From an uncultured Prevotellaceae bacterium (GTDB lineage Bacteria > Bacteroidota > Bacteroidia > Bacteroidales > Bacteroidaceae): a stretch of DNA of 46,797 nt. The stretch spans positions 1 to 46,797 of the forward strand of contig UQST01000022.1 in assembly GCA_900543815.1 (NCBI GenBank), given 5' to 3'. The position numbers and the translations under genes are program-made. Shown here piece after piece: positions 7,602-20,175 of this stretch. Each line of letters begins with the position of its first letter. Position 1 is the stretch's first letter. The notes under the pieces are model-generated. The model was not told the DNA's origin and did no database searches. It saw nothing but the letters and a program-made list of their open reading frames with translations.

Positions 7602-10411
7602 GCTTTCGTCTGTGTGCATTCGTCGATGAGATAAAGCAATGATTGATAGGGTACACCCGAGTGGGTGGTAAGTCCTATCTCGCAGGTGCGGCTGTTGGAG
7701 AAGCCTCGGCGCACGCCATTCTCCTTTATCTGAGCACGCAGATGGCGTAGTGCATAGGCATTCAGTTCGGGATTGAAGAATCCTTTGTCGCCTGCAAAAG
7801 CGCAGCAGCCAACGCCTTCGGGCAGCAACACATGGCTTGAGCAGCGGCGAGCCAGCGCGATGACCTTGTCGGCAAGCTCCATCTTGCGGGTAGAGCAAGT
7901 GATGTGCAGGGCGATGGGCTCGTTGGTCTGACGGAAGTGCAACTGGTCTGCCACGTAGTCGTGAATGAACTCCAGCAGCTCCATGGGACGAATGCGTTTC
8001 ATCTGTTCGCGCATTCGGTGCAGACACGGACTCTGGTCGCAGATGACAGGCAGCCGCCCGCCATCAGATGCCAGGAGCAGAGCCTCTTCCAGTTCGAGCG
8101 TCTTGCGGTCGGCGATATCCATCATGCCTTTGCTCTCCCATATCTGTCCGCAACAGAGTTTGCCCATCTCCTTGGGGAAGATGACCTGCCAGCCGTTCCT
8201 CTGCAAGAAGTTTACCACAAGGTCCGTCAGGTCCTGATGCCGGTCATCCACATGGCTGTAACCCATCGTGCGGTTGAGGCAACTGGGGAAATATACCACC
8301 TGCCGCTTGCCATTGGGCATGTTGGCTTTGTTCTTGTAAGAGCCATAGTGGGCAGTGGGAAGCGACGGAGTCCACAACGGAAGCCCGATCTGATGCAGCC
8401 CTCGGCCAACCAGACTGACCGCCCGATTGCCTATCACGTTCTGCGCCAGTCCGGCCAGTGTGAGCACGGGCTTGAGTGTGGAGAGTGTTCCATGCAGGTG
8501 ATTGGCGGTGAATGTGCCCATCCGGCGTTTCATGGAGCCGGGTGTAAGTTTCTGGGCACGGATGTTGTGAGTCATATCGCCTGTGTTGATGTGCATGGGG
8601 CAGGAGATACTGCACAGGCCGTCGGCGGCACAAGTCACATCGCCCAGGTAATCATATTGCTCCTGCAGCCTCCTGAGACGACCGGGATTCTCGCCTGTCT
8701 CTTTCAAGCGGGCTATTTCGCGCTGCACCACAATGCGCTGGCGCGACGAGAGCGTAAAGCCGCAACTCACACAGTTGACCTCACAGAAACCGCACTCAAT
8801 GCACTTGTTGACGTTTTCGTCGGTAAGCGGAAGCGGTTTGAAGTCCTTGATGAAGCATTCGGAGTCGTCATTGAAGATGACTCCAGGGTTGAGGATGCCG
8901 TCGGGGTCGAATATCCTCTTTATCTCCTTCATTATCTCGTAAGCCTGGTCGCCCCATTCATGGCGCACAAAGGGAGCCATGTTGCGGCCCGTTCCATGTT
9001 CTGCCTTGAGCGAACCATTGTACTTATCCACCACCAGTCGCTCTATCTCGAGCATCAGGTTGCGGTACTTGTGCACTTGCTCCTCTGTATCAAAGGACTG
9101 TGCGATGATGAAGTGATAGTTGCCTTCAAGCGCATGCCCATAGATGCAGGAGTCGTCATAGCCATGTTTGAGAAGCATTTGTTCCAAGTCAAGAGTGGCC
9201 TCGGTGAGGTTCTCGATATGGAAGGCAATATCCTCGATGATGACTGTGGTGCTCATGGGACGGGTGCCGCCCACTGACGGGAAGATGCCCGAACGGATGG
9301 CCCAGTAGCGTGCATATTCCTGAGGATTGCTGGTGAAATGGGCGGGAACATACAGGGAGAAGGGCAGGAGCGCCTTTTCGATGGCTAAGATATTGGCCTG
9401 CAGCTCCTCGGGAGTATCGGCTTTGGTCTCGGTGAGAACGGCTGTAAGGTCGGGACCAGTGGTGTCTCCCACCGAAGAAAGCGACTTGCGGTCAAGTATC
9501 TCAGCACTAAACACGGGCTGGCTCTTCATGGCTTTCACCGCGTTGCAGGCATCTGCCATCGTTCTGAAATAGAGCATGGCAGACGCAGACTGCGGGTAGA
9601 GATGCCCCGTGCGCATGGTAAACTGACTGCCGAAAGCCAATGTGCCTTCAGAGCCCACCAGTAAGTGGGTGATGATGTCAAAGGGGTCGGTGAAGCGAAC
9701 CAGCGGCAAGAGATTGAGTCCAGTGACGTTCTTGATACCATATTTATAGCGTATGCGTTCCACCAAAGACGGGTCTGCATTCACCTTGTCACGCAGTTGC
9801 TCAATCTGGGATATAAAAGAGGGATGGGAGTGCAAGAACGATTTCCGGCTCTCCTCATCCCCTGTGTCAAGTATGGTTCCATCGGCCAGAACAAGTCTTG
9901 CACTGAGCAGCATGCGGTCACTGTTGGCATGTGTGCCGCAGTTCATGCCCGATGCATTGTTCATCACAATGCCTCCCACCATGGCCGACTTCTTGGAGGC
10001 AGGGTCGGGGGTGAAGGTTCGTCCGTAGGGAGCAAGTATCTCATTCACCCGCTGACCGATGATGCCCGGTTGCAGGGTGATGGTCTCGGCATTCTCCCCA
10101 ACGGAATATTTTTCCCAGTTCTTGCCCGCTACGATGAGCACAGAGTCAGTAATGGCCTGGCCCGACAGACTGGTGCCGGCAGCACGGAAGGTGACAGGGA
10201 TACCAAGAGCACTTGCGTCACGGAGCAGGCGGGAAACTTCTTCTTCGCTGGCGGAGCGAATCACCATCTGCGGCAGTTTCCTGTAGAAGCCCGCATCCGT
10301 TCCCCATGCCAGGCAGCGCAAATCGTCTGTGTAGATGCGCTCCTGTGGAATGTATTGCCTGATGCATTCCAGATATTTCTTGTGTGATGAGTTCATTTCT
10401 TCTGGATTCAT
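7598..10411 (-). CDS. FAD-linked 2-hydroxyacid oxidase/dehydrogenase with Fe-S and CCG domains
   Basis: A 937-residue fusion resembling the GlcD/Dld and YdiJ families, which oxidise D-lactate, glycolate or D-2-hydroxyglutarate. The N-terminal half is a VAO-type FAD-binding domain (FRAAGTSLSGQAITDSVL, TPDPASKKSAMVGGIVMNN) with an FAD oxidase C-terminal domain including KAEHGTGRNMAPFV. Around residues 537-605 come ferredoxin-type cysteines (CIECGFCEVNC and CAADGLCSISCP). The last third carries two CCG-type modules: KLCCGQIW near 751 and GVGCCAFAGDKG near 866. One chain therefore holds the flavin part, Fe-S clusters and a heterodisulfide-reductase-like part that are separate subunits in glycolate oxidase. 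The substrate cannot be read from sequence. It lies 38 bp downstream of nadE and overlaps glycerate kinase by 4 bp. A second Met at codon 6 is an alternative start. Confidence 0.88.
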   Translation of the reverse strand: MNPEEMNSSHKKYLECIRQYIPQERIYTDDLRCLAWGTDAGFYRKLPQMVIRSASEEEVSRLLRDASALGIPVTFRAAGTSLSGQAITDSVLIVAGKNWEKYSVGENAETITLQPGIIGQRVNEILAPYGRTFTPDPASKKSAMVGGIVMNNASGMNCGTHANSDRMLLSARLVLADGTILDTGDEESRKSFLHSHPSFISQIEQLRDKVNADPSLVERIRYKYGIKNVTGLNLLPLVRFTDPFDIITHLLVGSEGTLAFGSQFTMRTGHLYPQSASAMLYFRTMADACNAVKAMKSQPVFSAEILDRKSLSSVGDTTGPDLTAVLTETKADTPEELQANILAIEKALLPFSLYVPAHFTSNPQEYARYWAIRSGIFPSVGGTRPMSTTVIIEDIAFHIENLTEATLDLEQMLLKHGYDDSCIYGHALEGNYHFIIAQSFDTEEQVHKYRNLMLEIERLVVDKYNGSLKAEHGTGRNMAPFVRHEWGDQAYEIMKEIKRIFDPDGILNPGVIFNDDSECFIKDFKPLPLTDENVNKCIECGFCEVNCVSCGFTLSSRQRIVVQREIARLKETGENPGRLRRLQEQYDYLGDVTCAADGLCSISCPMHINTGDMTHNIRAQKLTPGSMKRRMGTFTANHLHGTLSTLKPVLTLAGLAQNVIGNRAVSLVGRGLHQIGLPLWTPSLPTAHYGSYKNKANMPNGKRQVVYFPSCLNRTMGYSHVDDRHQDLTDLVVNFLQRNGWQVIFPKEMGKLCCGQIWESKGMMDIADRKTLELEEALLLASDGGRLPVICDQSPCLHRMREQMKRIRPMELLEFIHDYVADQLHFRQTNEPIALHITCSTRKMELADKVIALARRCSSHVLLPEGVGCCAFAGDKGFFNPELNAYALRHLRAQIKENGVRRGFSNSRTCEIGLTTHSGVPYQSLLYLIDECTQTKA

Positions 10412-10449
10412 TGTGTTGGTGCATAAGGCGCAGTAGGGTGGAGGGCTCT

Positions 10450-12375
10450 TCAGAGCGCCTCACACTCCTTGAGCCACAATGTGGAGGCTGCGTCGCTGGG
10501 CATTCGCCAGTCCCCTCTTGGACTGAGCGAACAACTTCCCACCTTGGGTCCGTCGGGCAGGCAACTCCGCTTGAACTGCTGGGCGAAGAATCTGCGACAG
10601 AAGGTGGTGAGCCATTTCTTGATGACGTTGTCTGCATAGACTCCATTGAAAGCCTGTCTGGCCAGGAAGAATATCTTGCTTGGACGGAATCCCCAACGCA
10701 GCAGATAATAGAGGAAGAAGTCGTGCAGGTCGTAGGGGCCAACCAGATCCTCGGTCTTCTGAGTGATGTTGCCATCCTCGTCGGCTGGTATCAGTTCGGG
10801 GCTGATGGGCGTATCTACTATATCAAGCAGAGTGGCACGTGTAGCCTCGTCAGGCAGTTCATTGGCCACCCATGATACCAAGTGACGTACGAGGGTCTTG
10901 GGTACCGAGGCATTCACACCATACATGCTCATGTGGTCGCCGTTGTATGTGGCCCATCCCAGAGCCAGCTCACTCAGGTCACCTGTGCCTATAACAAGCC
11001 CGTTTGACTGGTTTGCTGCATCCATCAGAATCTGGGTGCGCTCGCGTGCCTGGCCGTTCTCATAAGTCACGTCATGCTGGTTGATGTCGTGCTCCAGGTC
11101 CTTGAAATGCTGTATGCAGGCTTCTTTGATGGAAATCTCACGTATGGTCACACCCAATTGCTGCATAAGGTTCATGGCATTGGTATAGGTGCGGTCTGTG
11201 GTTCCGAAGCCCGGCATCGTGATGCCCACAATGTTCTTGCGGTCCATCCCAAGCATGTCGAAAGTGCGGACGCAAACCAGCAAAGCCAGCGTGCTGTCGA
11301 GTCCTCCGCTGATGCCCACCACGGCGGTCTTGGCACTTGTGTGCTGCATTCGCTTGGCCAGACCTGCTGTCTGAATGCCGAAGATTTCTTCGCAGCGCTC
11401 GCCGAGGTCTTTTCCTTCGGGTACGAAAGGACGTGGTGCGATGGTGCGTGAGAGGGTGATGTCGCGTGGGGTAACCATTTCGGTATCCACACAAAGTATC
11501 TGTTCGCCTTTGTATTGTGTGGCACAAGAGGCAAAGGTGGTGTTCATGCGACGCTCGGCACGCAACTTCTCCACGTCAATCTCGCTCTCAAGCAGTTGGG
11601 GTGAGCACGAATGACGCTTGGCCTCAGCCAGAAGCGAACCGTTCTCATACACGAAACCTTTGCCTGCGAACACTACATCCTGGGTGCTCTCACCATATCC
11701 GCATCCGCTGAATACATAGCCGCAGATGAGACGGGCACTCTGCTGCGCAAGCAGACTCTTGAGGTAGGAATGCTTGCCCACCCCTTCATCATCAGCGCTC
11801 AGATTGAATATGATGTCGGCTCCATGCAGGGCAAGTGATGAACTGGGGGGCACTGGTGCCCATACGTCTTCGCATATCTCTACACCAAAGGTGCAGGTGG
11901 GTGTGCGGAACAACTGTCTTTGAACCACGGGAACTTGCTGCCCGCAGATGAGGATAGAGCCGGGCTGGAGGTCCTTGAGACTGACAAACCAGCGCTTCTC
12001 ATAGAACTCCTTGTAGTTGGGCAGGTAGCTCTTGGGCACGATGCCAAGTATCTTACCATGCTGGACGACTGCGGCGCAATTGAGCAGACAACCGTTATAG
12101 GCCACTGGAAGACCCACGATGCTGATGATGTCCAGACTCCTGCTGAAGTTCATCAGGTGGATTAGAGCCATCTCTGCTTCGTCTATGATCAACTGCTGCT
12201 GGAACAGATCCTGGCAGGTGTAAGAGGTGATGGAGAGTTCGGGGAAACAGATGATTTCCACACCGCGGCCTTCTGCCTGTACCACCATCGACTCTATCTG
12301 CTCTATGTTAAACTGGCAATCGGCCACCCTCACAGAGGGGATGGCCGACGCTATCTTTACAAATCCGTAATTCAT
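10450..12375 (-). CDS. nadE: Glutamine-dependent NAD+ synthetase
   Basis: A 641-residue two-domain enzyme converting deamido-NAD+ to NAD+ with ATP, using glutamine as nitrogen donor. The N-terminal nitrilase-type glutaminase shows its catalytic triad regions: Glu in CFPELSITSYTCQDL (about 45), Lys in the GIVPKSYLPNYKEF segment (about 115) and Cys in GVEICEDVWAP (about 168). The C-terminal synthetase domain has the pyrophosphate-binding motif GISGGLDSTLALLV (about 355), GTGDLSELALGW, and YGVNASVPKTLV. Length and domain order match the long bacterial NadE form. It starts 17 bp after the htpG stop, so it is probably co-transcribed with htpG and the downstream oxidase and kinase genes. Confidence 0.95.
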   Translation of the reverse strand: MNYGFVKIASAIPSVRVADCQFNIEQIESMVVQAEGRGVEIICFPELSITSYTCQDLFQQQLIIDEAEMALIHLMNFSRSLDIISIVGLPVAYNGCLLNCAAVVQHGKILGIVPKSYLPNYKEFYEKRWFVSLKDLQPGSILICGQQVPVVQRQLFRTPTCTFGVEICEDVWAPVPPSSSLALHGADIIFNLSADDEGVGKHSYLKSLLAQQSARLICGYVFSGCGYGESTQDVVFAGKGFVYENGSLLAEAKRHSCSPQLLESEIDVEKLRAERRMNTTFASCATQYKGEQILCVDTEMVTPRDITLSRTIAPRPFVPEGKDLGERCEEIFGIQTAGLAKRMQHTSAKTAVVGISGGLDSTLALLVCVRTFDMLGMDRKNIVGITMPGFGTTDRTYTNAMNLMQQLGVTIREISIKEACIQHFKDLEHDINQHDVTYENGQARERTQILMDAANQSNGLVIGTGDLSELALGWATYNGDHMSMYGVNASVPKTLVRHLVSWVANELPDEATRATLLDIVDTPISPELIPADEDGNITQKTEDLVGPYDLHDFFLYYLLRWGFRPSKIFFLARQAFNGVYADNVIKKWLTTFCRRFFAQQFKRSCLPDGPKVGSCSLSPRGDWRMPSDAASTLWLKECEAL

Positions 12376-12392
12376 CGAATAGGGTTTATCTG

Positions 12393-14444
12393 TTACTTAA
12401 TCATGCTTACGCTGCGCTTCACAAACTTTGTGAGTGCTTCGCCACGCAACATGCCGTTCTGGAGCAGTGCCAGGTCGATGAGCTGGTGAACCCGCTCGTT
12501 GCCGTCGGCATACTCCTTCAGGATGTCGTTCTTCTTCTTGTTCTCGGCCTGGATGTCCTCTCCGCACTTCTTCAGATCGTCCTTCTCCTCCTGAGTGACT
12601 TCCTCTGGCTTCTTCTTCTCTTGCTCCTGACGAAGCACAGCCTGACGTGCGCTCAGACCTCTGATTTCTGCTTCCACGGGTGAGAGTTGCTCCTTGGTGG
12701 CTGCCTCGCTGTCCTCCAGCACCTGCTTGATAAGGGGTGCATCGGTGTTGAGCACCAGTGTGTACATGTCGGGCATATCGCCATAGAAACTCATGCCAGG
12801 CTGCAGACGTGCCATCTCCTTCATTCTGCGCATGTATTCGCTCTGCGTGATCATGACGGGCAACTGGTCTTCGCCCAAGGGTTGAGCCTCTACGTGGTAG
12901 TCAACCTTATCGGTGCGTGGCATCTGGCTGTTGAACAGGCTTGAGAGCTTATCGGCTCTCTCTGCCTCGAGCAGCTCGCGCTTCGTATCTTCCTTCTTTA
13001 TCAGGCGGTCGATGACATCTGCATCCACACGTGTGAAGGTTGTCTTCTCCAGCTTGCGCTCCAGCATTGCCATGAGCGGAGTATCGAGCTGGCCGTCCAT
13101 CATCAGCACGTTGTAGCCCTTGTTCTTGGCTGCTTCGATGTAGGTGTATTGGGCATCCTTGTCGTTGGCATACAGATAGACAACCTGTCCGTCCACGTTT
13201 GTCTGGTTGTCCTTGACGAGTGCTGCATACTCCTCCAGTGTGTAGTGCTTGCCTTCAGTGTCCTTCAGCAGGAAGTACTGTTTGGCTTTGTCGTAGTAGT
13301 CCTCCTGGCTCAGCATGCCATAGTGGATGAATATCTTGATGTCGTCCCACTTCTTCTCGAAGTCCTCACGCTCGTTCTTGAAGATGGAGGCAAGCTTATC
13401 GCTCACCTTCTTGGTGATGTAGCCGCTGATCTTCTTCACGTTGGCATCACTCTGGAGATAGCTTCTGCTTACGTTCAGAGGAATGTCGGGGCTGTCAATC
13501 ACACCGTGCAGCAGAGTCAGGAACTCGGGCACGATGCCATCTACAGCATCGGTCACGAACACCTGATTGCAGTAGAGCTGAATCTTGTTGCGCTGTACAT
13601 CCAGGTTGTTCTTTATTTTGGGGAAGTAGAGGATACCTGTCAGGTTGAAGGGATAATCCACGTTGAGGTGAATCCAGAAGAGAGGTTCGTCGGCCATGGG
13701 GAAGAGGTGGCGGTAGAACTCCTTATAGTCCTCGTCCTTCAGGTCAGCGGGCTTCTTGGTCCACAGAGGCTCCACGTCATTGATGATGAGGTCCTCTTCG
13801 GTATCCACCTGCTTGCCGTCCTTCCACTCTGTCTTCTTGCCAAAGGCGATGGGTACAGGCAGGAAGTGACAGTACTTACGCAGCAGTTCCTCCATCTTGT
13901 TCTTCTCGAGGAACTCCTGGCAGTCGTCATCGATGTGCATCACGATGTCTGTTCCGCGGTCAGCCTTGTCGGTCTCCTCGATGGTGTAAGAGGGGCTTCC
14001 GTCGCAGCTCCACTTGATAGCAGGAGCGTCCTTGTAGCTCTTGGTGATGATATCCACCTGCTTGCTCACCATGAATGCGCTGTAGAATCCCAGTCCGAAG
14101 TGGCCGATGATGGCATTGGCATCGTCCTTGTATTTCTCCAGGAAGTCGTTTGCACCAGAGAATGCAATCTGATTGATGTACTTGTCAATCTCCTCTGCTG
14201 TCATACCGATACCGCGGTCGCTCACGGTAATGGTCTTGGCATCTTTGTCGATGCTTACCTTTACCTTCAGTTCGCCCATCTCTCCCTGGAAGTCGCCTTT
14301 GCCTGCCAGAGTCTTCAGCTTCTGCGTTGCATCCACGGCGTTGCTCACTATCTCGCGGATGAAAATCTCATGGTCGCTGTAGAGGAACTTTTTGATGACG
14401 GGGAAGATGTTCTCTGTTGTAACCCCAATATTTCCTTGTTTCAT
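12393..14444 (-). CDS. htpG: Hsp90-family molecular chaperone HtpG
   Basis: A 683-residue cytosolic ATP-dependent chaperone. The N-terminal GHKL ATPase domain shows FIREIVSNAVDATQKL (with Asn in place of the common Asn-Ala-Ser-Asp order), VSDRGIGMTAEEI and the GHFGLGFYSAFMV lid/glycine motif. The middle domain contains NLTGILYFPK and LYCNQVFVTD with IPLNVSRSYLQSD. The C-terminal third is charged and includes a Glu/Lys-rich stretch typical of Bacteroidetes members before the dimerisation region ending at MIK. It lies between clpC upstream and nadE downstream (17 bp gap). The 105 bp leader between clpC and htpG has an imperfect inverted repeat but no clear TAnnTTTG box. Confidence 0.96.
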   Translation of the reverse strand: MKQGNIGVTTENIFPVIKKFLYSDHEIFIREIVSNAVDATQKLKTLAGKGDFQGEMGELKVKVSIDKDAKTITVSDRGIGMTAEEIDKYINQIAFSGANDFLEKYKDDANAIIGHFGLGFYSAFMVSKQVDIITKSYKDAPAIKWSCDGSPSYTIEETDKADRGTDIVMHIDDDCQEFLEKNKMEELLRKYCHFLPVPIAFGKKTEWKDGKQVDTEEDLIINDVEPLWTKKPADLKDEDYKEFYRHLFPMADEPLFWIHLNVDYPFNLTGILYFPKIKNNLDVQRNKIQLYCNQVFVTDAVDGIVPEFLTLLHGVIDSPDIPLNVSRSYLQSDANVKKISGYITKKVSDKLASIFKNEREDFEKKWDDIKIFIHYGMLSQEDYYDKAKQYFLLKDTEGKHYTLEEYAALVKDNQTNVDGQVVYLYANDKDAQYTYIEAAKNKGYNVLMMDGQLDTPLMAMLERKLEKTTFTRVDADVIDRLIKKEDTKRELLEAERADKLSSLFNSQMPRTDKVDYHVEAQPLGEDQLPVMITQSEYMRRMKEMARLQPGMSFYGDMPDMYTLVLNTDAPLIKQVLEDSEAATKEQLSPVEAEIRGLSARQAVLRQEQEKKKPEEVTQEEKDDLKKCGEDIQAENKKKNDILKEYADGNERVHQLIDLALLQNGMLRGEALTKFVKRSVSMIK

Positions 14445-14549
14445 AGTAACTTTATGTTTGTTGTGAGATGGGAACAGGCAAAGCTCGCTCTATGGAGTGC
14501 GCTCCGCTTGTTTCCCTCGCACATGTTTTCTTTTATTATACCTTATTTA

Positions 14550-17102
<2,553 letters not shown>

Positions 17103-17255
17103 ATTGCTCTTATTATATTATAATGTATTATTCTGTTCTTTTCTATGTTTGAAGCAATGCTCCATGTAGTATCATACAAACTTTGTGCCAAACTGCTTTC
17201 CTGCCTGTTCTTTCCTACTTTTTCTGCCTTGGCAAGATGGAAGAATGACGCTTTG

Positions 17256-19514
17256 TCAGAAGTCCTTGCCTGTAAACTCGGCCTCTGTAGAGAGCGCTTT
17301 CCCTGTGTTTGCCTTGCCGTTTTGCTGGCGGAAGTGGTATGTAATGGCCAGGTTGATGCAGGGATACTTCGGTTTCACCCAAGTTTCGCTCACCAGGAAT
17401 TCCGTATGCCGGCGGCTGTGATAACGTGCTGTGTGCAGCAGGTTGTGTGCCACCAGCCCTATGCTCAGCTTCTTGCCGAGGAGAGTCTGTCGGGCAGCCA
17501 GGTCGAAATAGCAGTATGCCGACTCTCTTCCTTGCGTCAGCTGTCGGGGAGCCACCACGTGTCCGTCAAACTGCAGACAGGTGTTTCGTGCCACCGCAAA
17601 GTTGTTTATCCACCCCAACTGTCCGCTCAGTCCGTGGCTGTTGTGGCATCCTTCGTAGGAGGCATGGAAGTTGTAATGGAATCCGCTGGCGTTCACCGTT
17701 GTGTTCCACCACCTTGCAGGCTTTGCGGTAAACTGCAGTTCCAGCCCCTTCTCCCACTTGTTGCCGGCATTGATGATGCTGTCCAGTGTCACTCCAGGCT
17801 CATATGCCCGTCTGATGTAATCCACCACTCCTGTGTTTCTGCGCACGAATCCCGTGACGGACAGCGTCATGTCGTGGGCCAGTGTCTTGCGCCACTCCAG
17901 ATCCAGTGCATGGATGTATTCTGAGTTCAAGTCGGGATTGCCGATGATGCGGGTGTAATAGTCCTCATAAGTTATATAGGGCTCCAGCTTCCAGATGCCC
18001 GGTCGGTTGGTTCTGCGTGAGTAGCCCAGGGTGAATGTTCCCACGTTGGAATAGTAGCCGATGTGGGCAGACGGGAACAGGTCGGTGTATTTCTTGTGTC
18101 TGGATGTGATGGTGGGCAGGTCCATATCATCCTTCAGTCGTTCTGCCCTCAACCCTGCATCCAGCGCCACCGGTCCGAAGCGTTCGTTGAGTTGGGCATA
18201 TGCGCTGTGGGTCTGACGGCGGTAGTAGAAGGGAGCGTAGAGGTTTTCCTGCCCTTGCGTACCGTCCTGCCACTTGAATTCTTCAGCATCCCGGTTCCAG
18301 TAGCATATCTTGTAGTCGCCATGCTCGCTGTATGTCACATACTGGTAGCCCACCTCCAGTTTGCCTTGCGGCCGGTATCTCAGGGTGTACGAAGCCCCTC
18401 CGTCGCAATCCCAATGATGCTCTGTCTCATAGCTTCGGGTGCCTTCGTGGCGCTTGCCGCTCTGGTCAAACATGTTGCTCTCGGTGTATTCCTCCGAGAA
18501 TCGGTCGTATCTGAAGCGGTTGTTGATGTTTATCTCGTTGCGCTCGTTTATCTTCCATGTGTAGTCGGAGGCCGCTTGAAACAGATATTTGGTCAGCTTG
18601 TAGCGGTCGTGACTGGTGTAGAGCGCATGGCTCAGTTCGTTGTCACCCTGCATGCGCAGTTCGTCATAATCCATGTCACCTCCTCGCGGGTTACGTGTTC
18701 TGCCGCCTTGCAGGTCAATGTTGAAGTCATGTCGGGAGTTCTTGAACTCATAACCGCCCTGTCCGATGTAGGTGCCAAAGTGGCGGAAGCGTGTTCCGTC
18801 GGCCACCGATGTGGTCTTGTAGTCCTCCATCAGTGTGGTCTTGTGCTGTTCAAAGTCGCTCTTGTTCTTTATCTTTGTTCCTTGAGCGCCTGCATATATA
18901 TTATGGTGTCCTATGCGGTAGCTCAATCTGCCGTCCACGCTGAGTGTCCCCCAGGTGCTCGCTGCCGAGTTGACCATGAGATCCCATCCGTCAGCCGTGG
19001 GCTTGTTGGTCTGTATGCTGATGATGCCCACATCACCTTCCACCTTGTATTTGGCAGGCGGGGTGGTGAGTACATCTATGCTCTTGATGCTTGCCGCTGC
19101 TATCATCTGCAGGGCTTCAGTGCCTGTGAGCGGACTGGGTTTGCCATCTACATACACCAGGAAACCGCTGCTGCCCCTCAGTGTCAACTCCCCATCGGCA
19201 TCCACTTGCACGCTGGGTAGTTGCCTCAGTACATCGAGTGCCGTTCCGCCTTGTGCCGTAAGCACCTGTGCAGCATCTATCCTCTTTCGGTCGAGCCTGT
19301 AGGTGATGCTCTGCTTCAGTCCATTGACGGTGATCTCACGCATTAACGTGGTGTCATTCACTGTCTTTGTACTGTCTGCCTGATGTTGTGCTGCAAGCGT
19401 GTTGCCTGCCAGCATGGGCAGAAGAACGAGCATGGCTGACGCCTTCCTCGCTGCACGGCAACTCCGTGGGGCAAGGCGGGTGAATATGGCGGGTAGTTTG
19501 CTTCTTTCCTTCAT
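17256..19514 (-). CDS. Outer-membrane beta-barrel (TonB-receptor-like) protein
   Basis: A 752-residue protein with a basic, unusually long signal peptide (MKERSKLPAIF to NTLAAQ), a plug-like domain and a large beta-barrel. The plug region contains TALDVLRQLPSVQVDADG, SSGFLVYVDGKPSPLTGTEAL and IKSIDVLTTPPAKYKVEGD, typical of the outer-membrane beta-barrel family common in Bacteroidetes. Barrel strands such as FTLGYSRRTNRPGIWKLEP and IIGNPDLNSEYIHALDLEW follow. No carboxypeptidase-like regulatory domain is seen before the plug, and the substrate is unknown. The frame is open 34 codons further upstream, but the ATG at 19514 is followed by the signal peptide and lies 19 bp after the preceding kinase stop. 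The 18-30 bp gaps upstream suggest co-transcription with murQ and the kinases. Confidence 0.88.
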   Translation of the reverse strand: MKERSKLPAIFTRLAPRSCRAARKASAMLVLLPMLAGNTLAAQHQADSTKTVNDTTLMREITVNGLKQSITYRLDRKRIDAAQVLTAQGGTALDVLRQLPSVQVDADGELTLRGSSGFLVYVDGKPSPLTGTEALQMIAAASIKSIDVLTTPPAKYKVEGDVGIISIQTNKPTADGWDLMVNSAASTWGTLSVDGRLSYRIGHHNIYAGAQGTKIKNKSDFEQHKTTLMEDYKTTSVADGTRFRHFGTYIGQGGYEFKNSRHDFNIDLQGGRTRNPRGGDMDYDELRMQGDNELSHALYTSHDRYKLTKYLFQAASDYTWKINERNEININNRFRYDRFSEEYTESNMFDQSGKRHEGTRSYETEHHWDCDGGASYTLRYRPQGKLEVGYQYVTYSEHGDYKICYWNRDAEEFKWQDGTQGQENLYAPFYYRRQTHSAYAQLNERFGPVALDAGLRAERLKDDMDLPTITSRHKKYTDLFPSAHIGYYSNVGTFTLGYSRRTNRPGIWKLEPYITYEDYYTRIIGNPDLNSEYIHALDLEWRKTLAHDMTLSVTGFVRRNTGVVDYIRRAYEPGVTLDSIINAGNKWEKGLELQFTAKPARWWNTTVNASGFHYNFHASYEGCHNSHGLSGQLGWINNFAVARNTCLQFDGHVVAPRQLTQGRESAYCYFDLAARQTLLGKKLSIGLVAHNLLHTARYHSRRHTEFLVSETWVKPKYPCINLAITYHFRQQNGKANTGKALSTEAEFTGKDF

Positions 19515-19533
19515 ATTTGGTGGCTTTATAGCC

Positions 19534-20157
19534 TCACTCTGCATCGGGGAACAGGCCGTAGAGCTTGGCGTCAATCTGCTCGGTGATGGCCTTGAAGTCC
19601 TCGGGATTTGACTCAAACTTCAGAGTGTCTCCATCCACTATGAGCAGGCGTCCGGGGTAGTTGGCTATCCACTCCTCGTAGCGGTCGTTGAGTCCCGTGA
19701 GGTAGTCGATGCGGATGCTCTGCTCAAAGTCCCTTCCGCGCTTGCTGATCTGCGAGATGAGGTTGGGGATGCTGCTTCTGATGTATATCATCAGGTCGGG
19801 TGTGCCCACCAGCGACATCATCAGATCGAAGAGGTCGCTGTAGTTCTTGAAGTCGCGGTCGCTCATGTAACCCTGCGCATGCAGGTTGGGAGCGAATATG
19901 CGCGCATCCTCAAATATGGTGCGGTCCTGGATGATAGTGTCTTTGCTCTTCGAGATATCCACCACATCGCGGAATCTCTTGTTCAGGAAGTATATCTGCA
20001 AGTTGAATGACCAGCGGTACATATCCTTGTAGAAATCCTCCAGGTAAGGGTTCACATCCACAGGCTCGTACCTTGGCGTCCATCCGTATCTCTTGACCAG
20101 CATGCGTGTGAGTGTGGTCTTTCCGCTTCCTATGTTTCCTGCTATGGCTATATGCAT
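19534..20157 (-). CDS. Deoxynucleoside kinase, second tandem copy
   Basis: A 207-residue kinase of the dNK/dGK/dAK family, which phosphorylates salvaged deoxynucleosides to monophosphates. It begins MHIAIAGNIGSGKTTLTRML with the P-loop, followed by the ERS-equivalent region QDRTIFEDARIFAPNL, the substrate loop SLVGTPDLMIYIRSS and the RGRDFEQSIRIDYL lid-type segment. It is a paralogue of the gene immediately upstream (20176-20850), sharing the first 16 or so residues almost unchanged. Which deoxynucleoside each copy prefers cannot be read by eye; paired subunits with dAdo and dGuo specificity are known in lactobacilli. The spacing is 18 bp to the upstream copy and 19 bp to the barrel gene. Confidence 0.93.
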   Translation of the reverse strand: MHIAIAGNIGSGKTTLTRMLVKRYGWTPRYEPVDVNPYLEDFYKDMYRWSFNLQIYFLNKRFRDVVDISKSKDTIIQDRTIFEDARIFAPNLHAQGYMSDRDFKNYSDLFDLMMSLVGTPDLMIYIRSSIPNLISQISKRGRDFEQSIRIDYLTGLNDRYEEWIANYPGRLLIVDGDTLKFESNPEDFKAITEQIDAKLYGLFPDAE

Positions 20158-20175
20158 GGCTTTCTTGTTTGTCTG

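Noticed and set aside
7602..8027. An N-terminal extension of glycerate kinase giving 495 residues
   Set aside because: The extension overlaps the coding sequence of the upstream oxidase, has no kinase similarity, and the ATG at 7601 matches the family start.
14460..14540. Imperfect inverted repeat between clpC and htpG as a regulatory element
   Set aside because: Pairing is short and broken, and no consensus heat-shock or promoter sequence could be aligned to it.
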